In this document: positions 34,345 to 45,580 of the stretch, in pieces
Layout of the letters: each line of letters starts with the position of its first letter
How positions within the stretch are numbered: the stretch's first letter is position 1
Assembly (NCBI RefSeq): GCF_026625825.1
Contig: NZ_CP113065.1
Location: forward strand, 1,240,001 to 1,304,000
Length of the DNA stretch: 64,000 nucleotides
DNA from: Pseudoxanthomonas sp. SL93
Lineage (GTDB): Bacteria > Pseudomonadota > Gammaproteobacteria > Xanthomonadales > Xanthomonadaceae
Direction of reading: 5' to 3'
Notes under the pieces: generated by a model
What the model saw: only the letters and a program-made list of their open reading frames with translations
What the model was told of the DNA's origin: nothing
The model's database searches: none
Translations under genes and position numbers: made by a program

Positions 34345-36231
34345 TCAGCCGGCACCCAGGGCGCTGGCTACCTGGTATGTCACCAACGACGCCAGGTACG
34401 CCAGCGCGAACAGATAGAACGTCGCGAAGCCCATCTGCTTCCACGAGTTGGTCTCGCGCTTGATCGTGGCCAGCGTGGAGAGGCACATCGGCGCGTAGAT
34501 GAACCAGACGAGCAATGACAGCGCGGTGGCCAGCGACCAGCCGTCGCTGATGACCGGCGTCAGCGCCTGGATGGCGGCATCGTCGTCGGCTGCGGACAGC
34601 GCGTAGATCGTCGCCAGCGAAGACACCGCCACTTCGCGCGCGGCCAGGCCGGGGATCAGCGCGATGCAGATCTGCCAGTTGAACCCCAGCGGCGAGAAGA
34701 AGACCGCCATGGCGTGCCCGATGCGACCGGCGAAGCTGTAGTCGATGGCAGGCCCCACCGCATCGACGGGCGCAGCGGGGAAATTGAGCAGGAACCACAG
34801 CAGGATGGTCAGCGCCAGGATGATGCCGCCGACGCGCTTCAGGAAGATCATCGCGCGCTCCCACAACCCGATCAGCAGGTCGCGGGGATGCGGAATGCGG
34901 TAGGAAGGGAGTTCCAGCAGCAGCGCGTGCTCGCTCTTGTCGCGCCGCCATTTCTTCATCACCCAGGACACGATCAGCGCACTGACGATACCGGCCGCAT
35001 ACAGGCCGAACAGCACCAGTCCCTGCTGGTTGAAGACGCCCCACACGGTCTTCTGCGGAATGAACGCACCGATCAGCAAGGCATACACCGGCAGGCGCGC
35101 CGAACAGGTCATCAGTGGCGCCACCAGGATCGTCGCCAGACGATCACGTGGATCCTGGATGCTGCGCGTGGCCATGATGCCGGGGATGGCGCAGGCGAAA
35201 CTGGACAGCAGCGGGATGAAGGAGCGACCCGACAGGCCCGCCGATGCCATCAGGCGATCCAGCAGGAACGCAGCACGCGGCAGATAACCGCTCTCTTCCA
35301 GCGCCAGGATGAAGGCGAACAGGATGAGGATCTGCGGCAGGAACACCACCACGCCGCCAAGGCCGGCGATGATGCCGTCCACCAGCAGGCTGTTGAGCGG
35401 CCCTTCCGGCAACAGGCCGCCCGCCCATGCGCCCAGCGCGCCGGTGCCTGCTTCGATCAGGTCCATCAGCGGCGTAGCCCACGCATACACCGCCTGGAAG
35501 ATCAGGAACATCACCACGGCCAGTGCCAGCAGGCCGACGACCGGATGCAGCAGCCAACGGTCCAGTGCGTCGTCGATCTTCGCCGTGCGGGTGGGCATGG
35601 TCACTGCCAGCGACAGCAGGCGACGGGTTTCGGCGTGCAGCGCCTGCGCCGGGTCCGCGCCCGGTGCGGCGGTATTGCCCAGCAACACCCTGGGTGCGTG
35701 TGGCTGCGTGGCCATGCGGTCGATCTGTTCGACCAGCCCGCGCGCGCCGTTGTGCTTGACCGCCACGGTCTCCACCACCGGCACGCCGAGTTCCTTTTCC
35801 AGCGCAGCCAGATCGATGGCGATGCCACGGCGCAGGGCCGCATCCATCATGTTGACCGCCAGGATCATCGGCTTGCCCAGCTCGCGTACTTCCAGCGCGA
35901 AACGCAGGTGCAGGCGCAGGTTGGTCGCATCGACCACGCACACCAGCACGTCGGGCGCGGGCTCGCCCGGATAGAAGCCGCGGCAAACGTCGCGCGTGAC
36001 GGCCTCGTCCAGGCTGGCGGCGTGCAGGCTGTAGGCGCCCGGCAGGTCCAGCAAGGCATAGTGGCGGCCCGACGCGGCCGAGTGCAGCCGGCCTTCCTTG
36101 CGCTCGACCGTCACGCCGGCGTAGTTGGCGACCTTCTGCCGGCTGCCGGTCAGCTGGTTGAACAGCGCCGTCTTGCCGCAATTGGGGTTGCCCACCAGGG
36201 CCAGTCGCAACGGGGATGCCTCGGCACTCAT
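34345..36231 (-). CDS. feoB: Ferrous iron transporter FeoB
   Basis: The product is 628 residues from ATG 36231. The N-terminal G domain has GNPNCGKT (14-21), DLPGAYSL and NMMD. It is followed by the GDI region and about ten membrane segments with the Gate motif regions, including SFACAIPGIMATRS and LMTCSARLPVYALLIGAFIP. The protein imports Fe2+ across the inner membrane. It overlaps feoA (ATGA). At 628 residues it is shorter than E. coli FeoB (773), as usual for this group. A Fur box precedes the operon. Confidence 0.93.
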   Translation of the reverse strand: MSAEASPLRLALVGNPNCGKTALFNQLTGSRQKVANYAGVTVERKEGRLHSAASGRHYALLDLPGAYSLHAASLDEAVTRDVCRGFYPGEPAPDVLVCVVDATNLRLHLRFALEVRELGKPMILAVNMMDAALRRGIAIDLAALEKELGVPVVETVAVKHNGARGLVEQIDRMATQPHAPRVLLGNTAAPGADPAQALHAETRRLLSLAVTMPTRTAKIDDALDRWLLHPVVGLLALAVVMFLIFQAVYAWATPLMDLIEAGTGALGAWAGGLLPEGPLNSLLVDGIIAGLGGVVVFLPQILILFAFILALEESGYLPRAAFLLDRLMASAGLSGRSFIPLLSSFACAIPGIMATRSIQDPRDRLATILVAPLMTCSARLPVYALLIGAFIPQKTVWGVFNQQGLVLFGLYAAGIVSALIVSWVMKKWRRDKSEHALLLELPSYRIPHPRDLLIGLWERAMIFLKRVGGIILALTILLWFLLNFPAAPVDAVGPAIDYSFAGRIGHAMAVFFSPLGFNWQICIALIPGLAAREVAVSSLATIYALSAADDDAAIQALTPVISDGWSLATALSLLVWFIYAPMCLSTLATIKRETNSWKQMGFATFYLFALAYLASLVTYQVASALGAG

Positions 36232-36476
36232 GCAGCCGCTCCATCGGTCCGCAAACGCACGCGCGCGGCTTCGGCACGGCGCAGCGCGAAGCGGGTGAAA
36301 CCCACCTGCACCAGCAGGGGCTCGGCGCCCACCGGGCCCTTGGCGACCACTTCCACTTCCTCGCCATTGACGAAGCCCAGCTCGCGAAGCCGGCGCGCGA
36401 TGTTGTCCTGCGGACCGTGGTCCTCCACGGATTCCACGATGGCAGGCGTGCGCCAGGGCAATTCGGTCAGGATCAC
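36228..36476 (-). CDS. feoA: Ferrous iron transport protein FeoA
   Basis: The product is 82 residues with an SH3-like FeoA fold: ARRLRELGFVNGEEVEVVAK, then GFTRFALRRAEAARVRL. It is a cytosolic partner of FeoB. It is the first gene of the feoAB-DUF6587 operon, with a Fur-box-like sequence (36491-36505) just upstream. Confidence 0.9.
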   Translation of the reverse strand: MILTELPWRTPAIVESVEDHGPQDNIARRLRELGFVNGEEVEVVAKGPVGAEPLLVQVGFTRFALRRAEAARVRLRTDGAAA

Positions 36477-36490
36477 GGACGGCTCTCAAA

Positions 36491-36505
36491 TGCGAACTAT
36501 TCTCA
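36491..36505 (-). promoter_or_regulatory. Fur-box-like operator of the feo operon
   Basis: Read on the minus strand, TGAGAATAGTTCGCA matches the 7-1-7 Fur consensus (TGATAATnATTATCA) at 10 of 14 positions and lies 15-29 bases before the feoA start. Iron-dependent repression by Fur is inferred. Confidence 0.6.
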
Positions 36506-36584
36506 TTGTAGCATCGCCGCAGTGCACGACGGCCGCAACGCACTGTGCCGCTATCATTCAGCGACTTTGCAAGGAATGGCCGGA

Positions 36585-37388
36585 ATGGCGGAATCACCGC
36601 AGGAACACCCCCTCGTGCTGGCCCGCACGGGCTCCGTGGCACGCATCCGCCTGGATCGCCCGGCACTCCACAATGCCTTCGACGCCGGCCTGATCGCCGC
36701 GCTGACCGCGGCGCTGGAGGCTATCGGGGCCGATCCCGGCGTGCGCGCCGTGGTGCTGGAGGGAAGTGGCGCTTCGTTTTCCGCCGGGGCTGACCTGAAC
36801 TGGATGCGCGGCATGGCCCGCGCCAGCGAGGCGGAGAATCGCGACGACGCCCTCGCCCTCGCCCGCCTGATGCGGACGCTGGATGAATTGCCCAAGCCGA
36901 CGGTGGCGCGCGTGCATGGCGCGGCTTTCGGCGGCGGCGTCGGCCTGGTGGCGTGCTGCGACATCGCCATCGGCGTGCCGGAAGCGAAGTTCGGCCTGAC
37001 CGAAAGCAGGCTGGGACTGTTGCCGGCAGTGATCTCGCCGTACGTCATCGCCGCCATCGGTGCCCGGCAGGCACGGCGGTGGTTCGCCACGGCGGAGATC
37101 TTCGATGCGTCGACCGCCCTGCAGATCGGACTGCTGCACCAGGTGGTGCCGGCAGACCAGCTGGACGAGGCCGTGGAGCGCCAGCTCGCGCTGCTGCTGA
37201 AGGCCGGTCCGGTCGCCGCCGCGACCGCCAAGCAACTCGTTTCCCGCGTTGCCGCGCAGACGGACCGCGCGGCGATGGAGGCCGACAATGCGGCGCTGAT
37301 CGCGGGGCTACGCGTTTCCGCCGAAGGCCAGGAAGGCCTGTCCGCCTTCCTCGACAAGCGGCCGCCCGCCTGGACCACCAAGGAGTAG
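36585..37388 (+). CDS. liuC: Enoyl-CoA hydratase/isomerase, probable methylglutaconyl-CoA hydratase
   Basis: The product is about 267 residues from ATG 36585 (AAGGA at the right distance); ATG 36576 is possible. The crotonase fold is shown by FSAGADLNWMRGMARASEAE and GGGVGLVACCDIAIG. The LNWM loop with GLTESRLGLLPAVISPYV is typical of the leucine-pathway hydratase. It hydrates 3-methylglutaconyl-CoA to HMG-CoA. It lies upstream of the biotin carboxylase subunit and HMG-CoA lyase, which supports the call. Confidence 0.85.
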   Translation: MAESPQEHPLVLARTGSVARIRLDRPALHNAFDAGLIAALTAALEAIGADPGVRAVVLEGSGASFSAGADLNWMRGMARASEAENRDDALALARLMRTLDELPKPTVARVHGAAFGGGVGLVACCDIAIGVPEAKFGLTESRLGLLPAVISPYVIAAIGARQARRWFATAEIFDASTALQIGLLHQVVPADQLDEAVERQLALLLKAGPVAAATAKQLVSRVAAQTDRAAMEADNAALIAGLRVSAEGQEGLSAFLDKRPPAWTTKE

Positions 37389-37392
37389 CGAC

Positions 37393-37793
37393 GTGATCGA
37401 CCACCTGGGATTCGATGTCAGCGACTACGCCCGCAGCCGGGCGTTCTATTCGCACGTGCTGGCGCCGCTGGGCTATGGCGTGGTGATGGAAGTGACCCGC
37501 GAGATGACCGGCGGTTATGAGGGGTGTGGTTTCGGTCCGCCCAGCCGCCCCCACTTCTGGGTGGGCAAAGGCGGCGGCACGCCCGGGCGCGGGATGCACA
37601 TCGCCTTCACCGCGCAGACGCGAGCCCAGGTGGATGCCTTCCATGCAGCCGCCCTCGCCGCCGGCGCACAGGACAACGGTGCGCCCGGCCTGCGGCCGCA
37701 CTACCACCCCGACTACTACGGCGCCTTCGTCATCGATCCCGACGGCAACAACGTCGAAGCCGTGTGCCACCTTCCCGCGGATGCCCAGCCCTG

Positions 37794-37794
<1 letters not shown>
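37393..37794 (+). CDS. VOC family protein within the liu cluster
   Basis: The product is 133 residues with a GTG start at 37393, 4 bases after the hydratase stop. Its glyoxalase/bleomycin-resistance-like fold is clear: MIDHLGFDVSDYARSRAFYS and YYGAFVIDPDGNNVEAVCH, with His4 and Glu near the end as metal-ligand candidates. It overlaps the mccA start (TGATG). A role in acyl-CoA catabolism is suggested only by position. Confidence 0.8.
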
Positions 37795-39785
<1,991 letters not shown>

Positions 39786-39793
39786 GGTCCGCC

Positions 39794-40411
39794 ATGACGG
39801 CCCTGCCCCACGTCGCCTTACTGCTGCTGGCGATAGGATCGTTGACCGGCTGCGTGATGTTCGCCCAGCCCCCGGCGCCATTGACCTGCGACGCCGACCT
39901 GGTCGGACGCTGGATCCCCCTGCCGGACAGCCCGCAGGACAAGGTGCCGCTGGGCAAGGATGACCATGCGGACGTGGATGCGCAGTGCCACGTGCGCCTG
40001 CGGGACAGTGCCAAGACCGCGCAACCGGAATTCGATGCGCTCGGTTTCACGCTCGACGGCCAGCGGTACCTGGCGCTCGGTTTCAAGGAACTGGATGGCC
40101 TGTTCGCCGCCAGCGCGCAGACGCCACCCACCGCATCCAAGGGCATGCCCGCAAGCGCCGTCACCCTGATCAAGTACCGCATCCGCGGCGACGAGCTGGA
40201 AATCGCCATGCTCGATGTCGTGCAGGTCATGCAGCGCATCGAGCAGGGTACGCTGAAGGCGCGCGAGACGGACACCAGCACCTACCTGTTCGAAGGCGGC
40301 CCGAAGAAGCTGCAGGCGCTGCTGGCGGCCAATCCGGACCTGTTCGACGAGTTCGGCGGCAAGGACAAGACCCTGCGCATGCGGCGCGCGACCGCCGGGG
40401 AACTGCGATGA
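39794..40411 (+). CDS. Predicted lipoprotein inside the liu operon
   Basis: The product is 205 residues. The lipobox is GSLTGC after MTALPHVALLLLAI, so it is probably anchored in the outer or inner membrane. The mature domain (CDADLVGRWIPLPDSPQDKV and onwards) resembles small lipocalin-like lipoproteins but is not identified. It lies 8 bases after mccA and overlaps the HMG-CoA lyase start (ATGA), so it is cotranscribed with the catabolic genes. A role in their pathway is not evident. Confidence 0.75.
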   Translation: MTALPHVALLLLAIGSLTGCVMFAQPPAPLTCDADLVGRWIPLPDSPQDKVPLGKDDHADVDAQCHVRLRDSAKTAQPEFDALGFTLDGQRYLALGFKELDGLFAASAQTPPTASKGMPASAVTLIKYRIRGDELEIAMLDVVQVMQRIEQGTLKARETDTSTYLFEGGPKKLQALLAANPDLFDEFGGKDKTLRMRRATAGELR

Positions 40412-41325
40412 GCGCGCTCCTGTCGGCGGCCGATGGCGATTTCGTCCGCATCGTCGAGGTGGGCCCCCGCGACGGCCTGCAGAACGAGAAGACCCACGTC
40501 GGTACCGCCGACAAGGTCGCGCTGATCAATCGTCTCTCCGACACCGGACTGCTGAGCATCGAGGCGACCAGTTTCGTCAGCCCGGCATGGGTGCCGCAGC
40601 TGGCCGACGCCGCGGACGTGTTCGCGACGATCGACCGTCGGCCGGGAATCGCGTATCCGGTCCTGGTGCCCAACGAGAAAGGGTACGAGCGCGCACGCGC
40701 GGTGGGCGTGCAGGAAGTGGCGGTCTTCACGGCGGCCTCGGAAGCCTTCAACCGCAAGAACATCAACGCCGGCATCGACGAATCCATCGAACGCTTCCGC
40801 CCGGTGCTGGAGCGCGCCGCCGCCGACGGCGTCAAGGTGCGCGGCTACGTTTCCACCGTGCTGGGCTGCCCCTACCAGGGCGACGTGCCGGTGGCCGATG
40901 TGGTGCGCGTGGCGAAGACCCTGCACGCGATGGGCTGTTACGAGATCTCGCTGGGCGACACCATCGGCGTGGGCACGCCGCGCAAGGCCGCCGCCATGCT
41001 GCAGGCGGTCGCTGGCGAAGTCCCGCTGCCCGCCTTGGCGGTCCACTTCCACGACACCTACGGCCAAGCGCTGGCCAACCTGCTGGCCTGCCTGGAGGTG
41101 GGCGTGCGGGTGGTCGATTCGGCGGTATCCGGCGCGGGCGGCTGTCCCTATGCCAAGGGCGCCAGCGGCAACGTCGCCAGCGAGGACGTGGTGTACCTGC
41201 TGCACGGCCTGGGCATGCGGACCGGCGTGGACCTGCCTGCCCTTGCCGAGACCGGCCGCTGGCTCGCCGCGCGGCTCGGCAGGGAGACCGGTAGCCGCGT
41301 CGGCAAGGCGATGGCGACGACATGA
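40408..41325 (+). CDS. mvaB: Hydroxymethylglutaryl-CoA lyase
   Basis: The product is 305 residues. It has IVEVGPRDGLQNEK, TSFVSPAWVPQLADA, a metal-binding HFHDTYGQALANLLACLEVG, and GAGGCPYAKGASGNVASEDV with the catalytic Cys. It splits HMG-CoA to acetoacetate and acetyl-CoA, the last step of leucine breakdown. The ATG overlaps the lipoprotein stop, and its own stop overlaps the next gene. Confidence 0.93.
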   Translation: MSALLSAADGDFVRIVEVGPRDGLQNEKTHVGTADKVALINRLSDTGLLSIEATSFVSPAWVPQLADAADVFATIDRRPGIAYPVLVPNEKGYERARAVGVQEVAVFTAASEAFNRKNINAGIDESIERFRPVLERAAADGVKVRGYVSTVLGCPYQGDVPVADVVRVAKTLHAMGCYEISLGDTIGVGTPRKAAAMLQAVAGEVPLPALAVHFHDTYGQALANLLACLEVGVRVVDSAVSGAGGCPYAKGASGNVASEDVVYLLHGLGMRTGVDLPALAETGRWLAARLGRETGSRVGKAMATT

Positions 41326-43919
41326 ACACGCGCAGCGCGCCTGATGACGGCATGGCAAACGGTCGCGACGCGACCGACGCCCCCGATCTGGCGACGCTGC
41401 TGGCCGCGCTCGAACGGAGCGCGCAGGACCCGTCCACGCCGCCGGCGCAACGCACCCTGCTGCTGCAGGCGCGCGATGCGCTGCTGGCCAAGCAGCACGA
41501 GGCCACCACCGAAGGCGAGCGCTACCGCAACCTGTTCGACGCCGTGCCCGACCCCGTCAGCATCATCGCCGAGGACGGCACGGTGCTGGATCTCAACAAG
41601 GCCGGCATGCAGGCCTATCGCCGGCCGCGCGACGAGATCGTCGGCAACAACATCAACGTCCTCAACCCCGACCTGCCGCGCGATCACCTGGTGCCGGTCT
41701 GGGAAACATTGAACCGCGGCGAGACCTACGTCATCGAGGTCACCAACATGCGTGGCGATGGCACGCGGTTCCCGGTGGAAGTGCACTCCGCCAACATCAC
41801 CTTCGACGGACGCAAGAGCATCGTCGCGGTCGCACGCGACATCAGCAGTCGCCGCGAGGCCGAACTGCGCTACCGCGAACTGATGGAGACGCTGGACAAG
41901 GGCATCGTGGTGCACGACCGCGAGCTGGGCATCCAGTACTGCAACGGCGCGGCCATGCGCATCTTCGGCATCCGCGAGGACCAGCGCGTGGACCAGGAAC
42001 TCGCGCTGGACCGCTGGCATATCGTCGACGAGGACGGACGCGAGATGGCCCGCCATGAACTGCCGGCGCAGCGGGCGCTGGACAGCGGCCACATGGTGGA
42101 AAGCGTGCTGCTGGGCATGTACCACCGCGAAAAGAAGCAGCTGATCTGGCTGACCGCCACCTCGGTGCCGCAGTTCGCGCCCGGCGCCAGCGTGCCTTCG
42201 CAGGTGACCACCCTCTTCAGCGACGTCACCGAACTCAAGCGCGACAGCGCGCTGTTCGACCGTGCGCAATCGCTGGCGCACATCGGCGGCTGGGAATGGG
42301 ACATCGTGCGCGACCGCATGTACCTGACCGACGAGGCACAGCGCATCCTCGGCGCCGCGCGCCCGCTGGAAACGCTGGAGGCCGTGCTGCTCTGCCTGCG
42401 CGAACCGGATCGGCGCCGCCTGCGCACGGCCCTGCAGCTGGTCACTGCCGGCGGTACCGGGTTCGACCTGGAACTGCAGGGCAGCCAGGCCGACGGCCAT
42501 GGGTTCTGGATCCGTGTGATCGGCGATGCCGAACCGGGCGACCCCGGCGCCTCGCGCATCACCGGCACCATGCAGGACATCTCGCAGGACAAGCAGGCCG
42601 AGGAAACCCTGCGCATCCAGGCGCGTACCGACCCGCTGACGGGCCTGATGAACCGCGATGCGGTGCTGACCGAGCTGGGCGCGCGCCTGGGCGACCCCGA
42701 GCGCGAACGCGTCGCCGTGCTCTACATCGACCTGGATCGCTTCAAGATGGTCAACGACGTGCTGGGCCACAACGCCGGGGACGAACTGCTGGTGCAGGCG
42801 TCGGACCGCATCCGTGGCGCGGTGGGCACCGAGGGCATGATCGCGCGCTTCGGCGGCGACGAGTTCCTGGTGATCTGCGACGCCGGGGATGATCCGCGCC
42901 GGCCGGAGGACCTTGCGCATGCGGTGCTGGGGGCCTTCGCTGATTCGTTCCGGTTCGGCAAGGACGAGTTCGCCATCACCGCCAGCATCGGCCTGGCCGT
43001 GGCGCCGCGCGACGGGCAGCGGCCGCAGCAGCTCATCCAGAACGCCGACATCGCGATGTACGACAGCAAGCACCGTGCGCGCAACGGCTGGCAGACCTTC
43101 AGCCAGGAACTGGCGCAGCGCCAGCAGGACCGCCTGCAGATCGAGACCCAGCTGCGCCGCGCGGTGGACAACGACGAATTCCGGCTGGTCTACCAGCCCC
43201 AGGTGGACCTTCGCAACGGCCGCGTGATCGCTGCCGAAGCGCTGATCCGCTGGCAGAACCACCAGCTGGGCGAACTGCGTCCGGATCTCTTCATCAGCCA
43301 CGCGGAAACCACCGGCGACATCGTGCGCATCGGCAGCTGGGTGCTGCGCGAGGCCTGCCGGCAGGTGGCGGCGTGGCGCGACCTGGGGCTGGGCATCGTC
43401 CGCGTGGCGGTCAACGTGTCCTACCGCCAGTTCGCGGGGGACGACCTGGCCGACATGGTCCGTACGATCCTGGGCGAGTTCGACCTGCCCGGCAGCGCGC
43501 TGGAGCTGGAGTTCACCGAGCGGGTGCTGATCGAGGATGCGCCCGCCACCCTGCGCACGTTCGCCGACCTGCGCCAGCTGGGCGTGCTGCTGACCATCGA
43601 CGATTTCGGCGAAGGCTACAGCGCGCTCAACTACCTGCGCCGCCTGCCCATCCACGGCTTGAAGCTCAGCCCGCTGTTCACCGAAGGCGTGCCGAACAAT
43701 CGTTCCGATGTCGCGGTCTGTCAGGCCGTCTCCGCCATCGCGCGCAGCCTGGGCCTGGGGCTGGTCGCCGAGGGCGTGGAGTCGGAAGCGCAGCGCCAGT
43801 TCCTGCTGCAGCTGGGCGTGCCGGTGGGCCAGGGCTTCCTGTTCGCGCCGGGCCTGTCCCCCGATGAGTTCGCGCGCCGGCTGGCCGACACGCCGATGGA
43901 GCGCGTGCTGCACGCCTGA
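41322..43919 (+). CDS. PAS-GGDEF-EAL cyclic-di-GMP signalling protein
   Basis: The product is 865 residues and soluble. Three PAS-like sensor segments (about 66-185, 187-305 and 310-425) precede GGDEF (ARFGGDEFLVI intact, about 500) and EAL domains. EAL motifs AEALIRW, TIDDFGEGY and AEGVE are present, so both activities are possible. The usual K-I-D motif reads KLS and DDFG-T-GYSS reads DDFGEGYSA, which might alter phosphodiesterase activity. ATG 41322 overlaps the HMG-CoA lyase stop, so expression may follow leucine catabolism. A pair of REPs follows. Confidence 0.85.
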   Translation: MNTRSAPDDGMANGRDATDAPDLATLLAALERSAQDPSTPPAQRTLLLQARDALLAKQHEATTEGERYRNLFDAVPDPVSIIAEDGTVLDLNKAGMQAYRRPRDEIVGNNINVLNPDLPRDHLVPVWETLNRGETYVIEVTNMRGDGTRFPVEVHSANITFDGRKSIVAVARDISSRREAELRYRELMETLDKGIVVHDRELGIQYCNGAAMRIFGIREDQRVDQELALDRWHIVDEDGREMARHELPAQRALDSGHMVESVLLGMYHREKKQLIWLTATSVPQFAPGASVPSQVTTLFSDVTELKRDSALFDRAQSLAHIGGWEWDIVRDRMYLTDEAQRILGAARPLETLEAVLLCLREPDRRRLRTALQLVTAGGTGFDLELQGSQADGHGFWIRVIGDAEPGDPGASRITGTMQDISQDKQAEETLRIQARTDPLTGLMNRDAVLTELGARLGDPERERVAVLYIDLDRFKMVNDVLGHNAGDELLVQASDRIRGAVGTEGMIARFGGDEFLVICDAGDDPRRPEDLAHAVLGAFADSFRFGKDEFAITASIGLAVAPRDGQRPQQLIQNADIAMYDSKHRARNGWQTFSQELAQRQQDRLQIETQLRRAVDNDEFRLVYQPQVDLRNGRVIAAEALIRWQNHQLGELRPDLFISHAETTGDIVRIGSWVLREACRQVAAWRDLGLGIVRVAVNVSYRQFAGDDLADMVRTILGEFDLPGSALELEFTERVLIEDAPATLRTFADLRQLGVLLTIDDFGEGYSALNYLRRLPIHGLKLSPLFTEGVPNNRSDVAVCQAVSAIARSLGLGLVAEGVESEAQRQFLLQLGVPVGQGFLFAPGLSPDEFARRLADTPMERVLHA

Positions 43920-43927
43920 TTCGTTGC

Positions 43928-44077
43928 CCCTTGTAGGAGCGACGTGAGTCGCGACCGCGCCGCGCTGAGCCCCGGGTGTGACGATGAAGAACGCGTCGCA
44001 ACGCGCCGGCAAGGCGAACGAAGGGGTGTTGGAACAGCGGCCGGAGCCGGTCGCGACTCACGTCGCTCCTACAAGGG
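43928..44077. repeat. REP doublet (REPIN-like) with 30-base perfect inverted arms
   Basis: Arms 43928-43957 and 44048-44077 are perfect inverted repeats of the GTAG type (GTAGGAGCGACGTGAGTCGC and its complement), about 90 bases apart. Each arm also folds on itself (CGACGTGAGTCG). This is the structure of a mobile REPIN. The rest of the 43920-44142 gap carries no gene. Confidence 0.88.
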
Positions 44078-44142
44078 AAGCCATGGCGTCCTGCCCCCCG
44101 CCATCGCGTAAAATGCCCGCTTTCCCGCCGCAGGTTCACCGC

Positions 44143-44913
44143 ATGCAGCTTTCCGATACCCGCGCCGTCATCACCGGCGGCGTTTCCGGCCTTGGCCTGG
44201 CCGTGGCCCAGCACCTCGTGGCCCATGGCGGCAAGGTCGCCCTGTTCGACGTCAACGACGACAAGGGTGCGGCGGCTGTTGCGGCACTTGGTGAAGGCCA
44301 TGCCCGTTATTTCCGCACCGACGTGACCGACGAAGCCGGCGTGGCCGCCAACATGGCGGCGGCGCAGGCGTTCATGGGCGGCCTCAACGCGGCCATCAAC
44401 TGCGCGGGCATCCTCGGCGCGGGTCGCGTACTGGGCAAGGAAGCACCGATGCCGCTGGCCACCTTCCAGACCACGGTGCTGGTCAACCTGGTGGGCAGCT
44501 TCAACGTGGCCAAGGCCGCGGCCGACCTCATGCAGCACAACGCGCCCAACGGCGCCGGCGAGCGCGGCGTGATCGTCAACACCGCCAGCGTGGCCGCATA
44601 CGAAGGGCAGATCGGCCAGGCCGCGTATTCGGCCTCGAAGGGCGGCGTGGTCGGCATGACGCTGCCGATGGCGCGCGAACTGGCCCGCTTCGGCATCCGC
44701 GTGATGACCGTGGCGCCGGGCATCTTCTGGACGCCGATGGTCGACGGCATGCCGGAAGCCGTGCAGCAGTCGCTCAGCGCCTCCATCCCGTTCCCGTCCC
44801 GCCTGGGCAAGCCGGAGGAGTTCGCGGACCTGGTGGCCTACATCCTCGGCAATACCTACCTCAACGGCGAAACCATCCGCCTCGACGGCGCAGTGCGGCT
44901 CGCTCCCAAGTAA
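44143..44913 (+). CDS. SDR-family 3-hydroxyacyl-CoA dehydrogenase (HSD10-like)
   Basis: The product is 256 residues from ATG 44143. The Rossmann motif is TGGVSGLGLAVA. Further motifs are NCAGI and VIVNTASVAAYEGQIGQAAY, with YSASKGGVVGMTLPMARELA holding the Tyr-x3-Lys. This block matches HSD17B10-type 2-methyl-3-hydroxybutyryl-CoA and 3-hydroxyacyl-CoA dehydrogenases. It probably serves isoleucine or fatty acid breakdown and complements the leucine genes. In-frame codons upstream run through the REP and are not part of the gene. Confidence 0.88.
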   Translation: MQLSDTRAVITGGVSGLGLAVAQHLVAHGGKVALFDVNDDKGAAAVAALGEGHARYFRTDVTDEAGVAANMAAAQAFMGGLNAAINCAGILGAGRVLGKEAPMPLATFQTTVLVNLVGSFNVAKAAADLMQHNAPNGAGERGVIVNTASVAAYEGQIGQAAYSASKGGVVGMTLPMARELARFGIRVMTVAPGIFWTPMVDGMPEAVQQSLSASIPFPSRLGKPEEFADLVAYILGNTYLNGETIRLDGAVRLAPK

Positions 44914-45008
44914 CGCCGTGATTCGTCATTCGTGAGCGGTGATTCGCAAGAATCGCGTTCCCGGATGCTCACGCCACCCCACCCGATCACCACTCAGCCA
45001 CCATCACC

Positions 45009-45575
45009 ATGAAAGCTTTCGACATCAAGAAAGGCAACGTCGTCGAACACAACGGCAACGTGTACCAGATCCGCGACATCGAGCGCAGCTCGCCGCAGGG
45101 CCGCGGCGGCAACGTGCGTTTCCGCTTCATCATGTACAGCGTGCCGGGCGGCAACAAGCTGGACGCCAGCTTCGATGCCGACGACAACCTGCCGGAAGTC
45201 GAACTGCTGCGCCGGCAGGCGACGTTCTCGTACATGGACGGCGATGCGTTCGTCTTCCTCGACGACGAGGACTACACGCCCTACACGCTGGACGCCAACG
45301 TCATCGGCGACGACGCCGGCTACATCACCGAGGGCCTGACCGGCTGCTACGTACAGGTGATCGACGAAATGCCGGTGGCCCTGCAGCTGCCGCAGCACGT
45401 GACGCTGGAAGTGGTGGAGACGCCGCCGGAATTGAAGGGCGGCACCGCCACCAAGCGCCCGAAGCCGGCCAAGCTCAGCACCGGCATCGAGATCATGGTG
45501 CCGGAGTACATCACCAACGGCGAACGCATCCTGGTCAACACGACCACCGGCGAATTCGGCGGTCGTGCGGACTGA
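45009..45575 (+). CDS. yeiP: Elongation factor P-like protein YeiP (EfpL)
   Basis: The product is 188 residues with three beta-barrel domains. It matches E. coli YeiP in [33 protein letters not shown]-like [14 protein letters not shown] and the closing GRAD. The loop that carries modified Lys in EF-P has SSPQGRGG here with Arg32 at the tip, the EfpL state. It helps ribosomes through stalling peptide motifs. It is a single gene between the HSD10-like gene and the convergent DUF4105 gene. Confidence 0.92.
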   Translation: MKAFDIKKGNVVEHNGNVYQIRDIERSSPQGRGGNVRFRFIMYSVPGGNKLDASFDADDNLPEVELLRRQATFSYMDGDAFVFLDDEDYTPYTLDANVIGDDAGYITEGLTGCYVQVIDEMPVALQLPQHVTLEVVETPPELKGGTATKRPKPAKLSTGIEIMVPEYITNGERILVNTTTGEFGGRAD

Positions 45576-45580
45576 TTCCG

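Noticed and set aside
41148..44012. 954-codon open frame on the minus strand
   Set aside because: It is a mirror of mvaB and the PAS-GGDEF-EAL gene and crosses a REP; no domain can be read.
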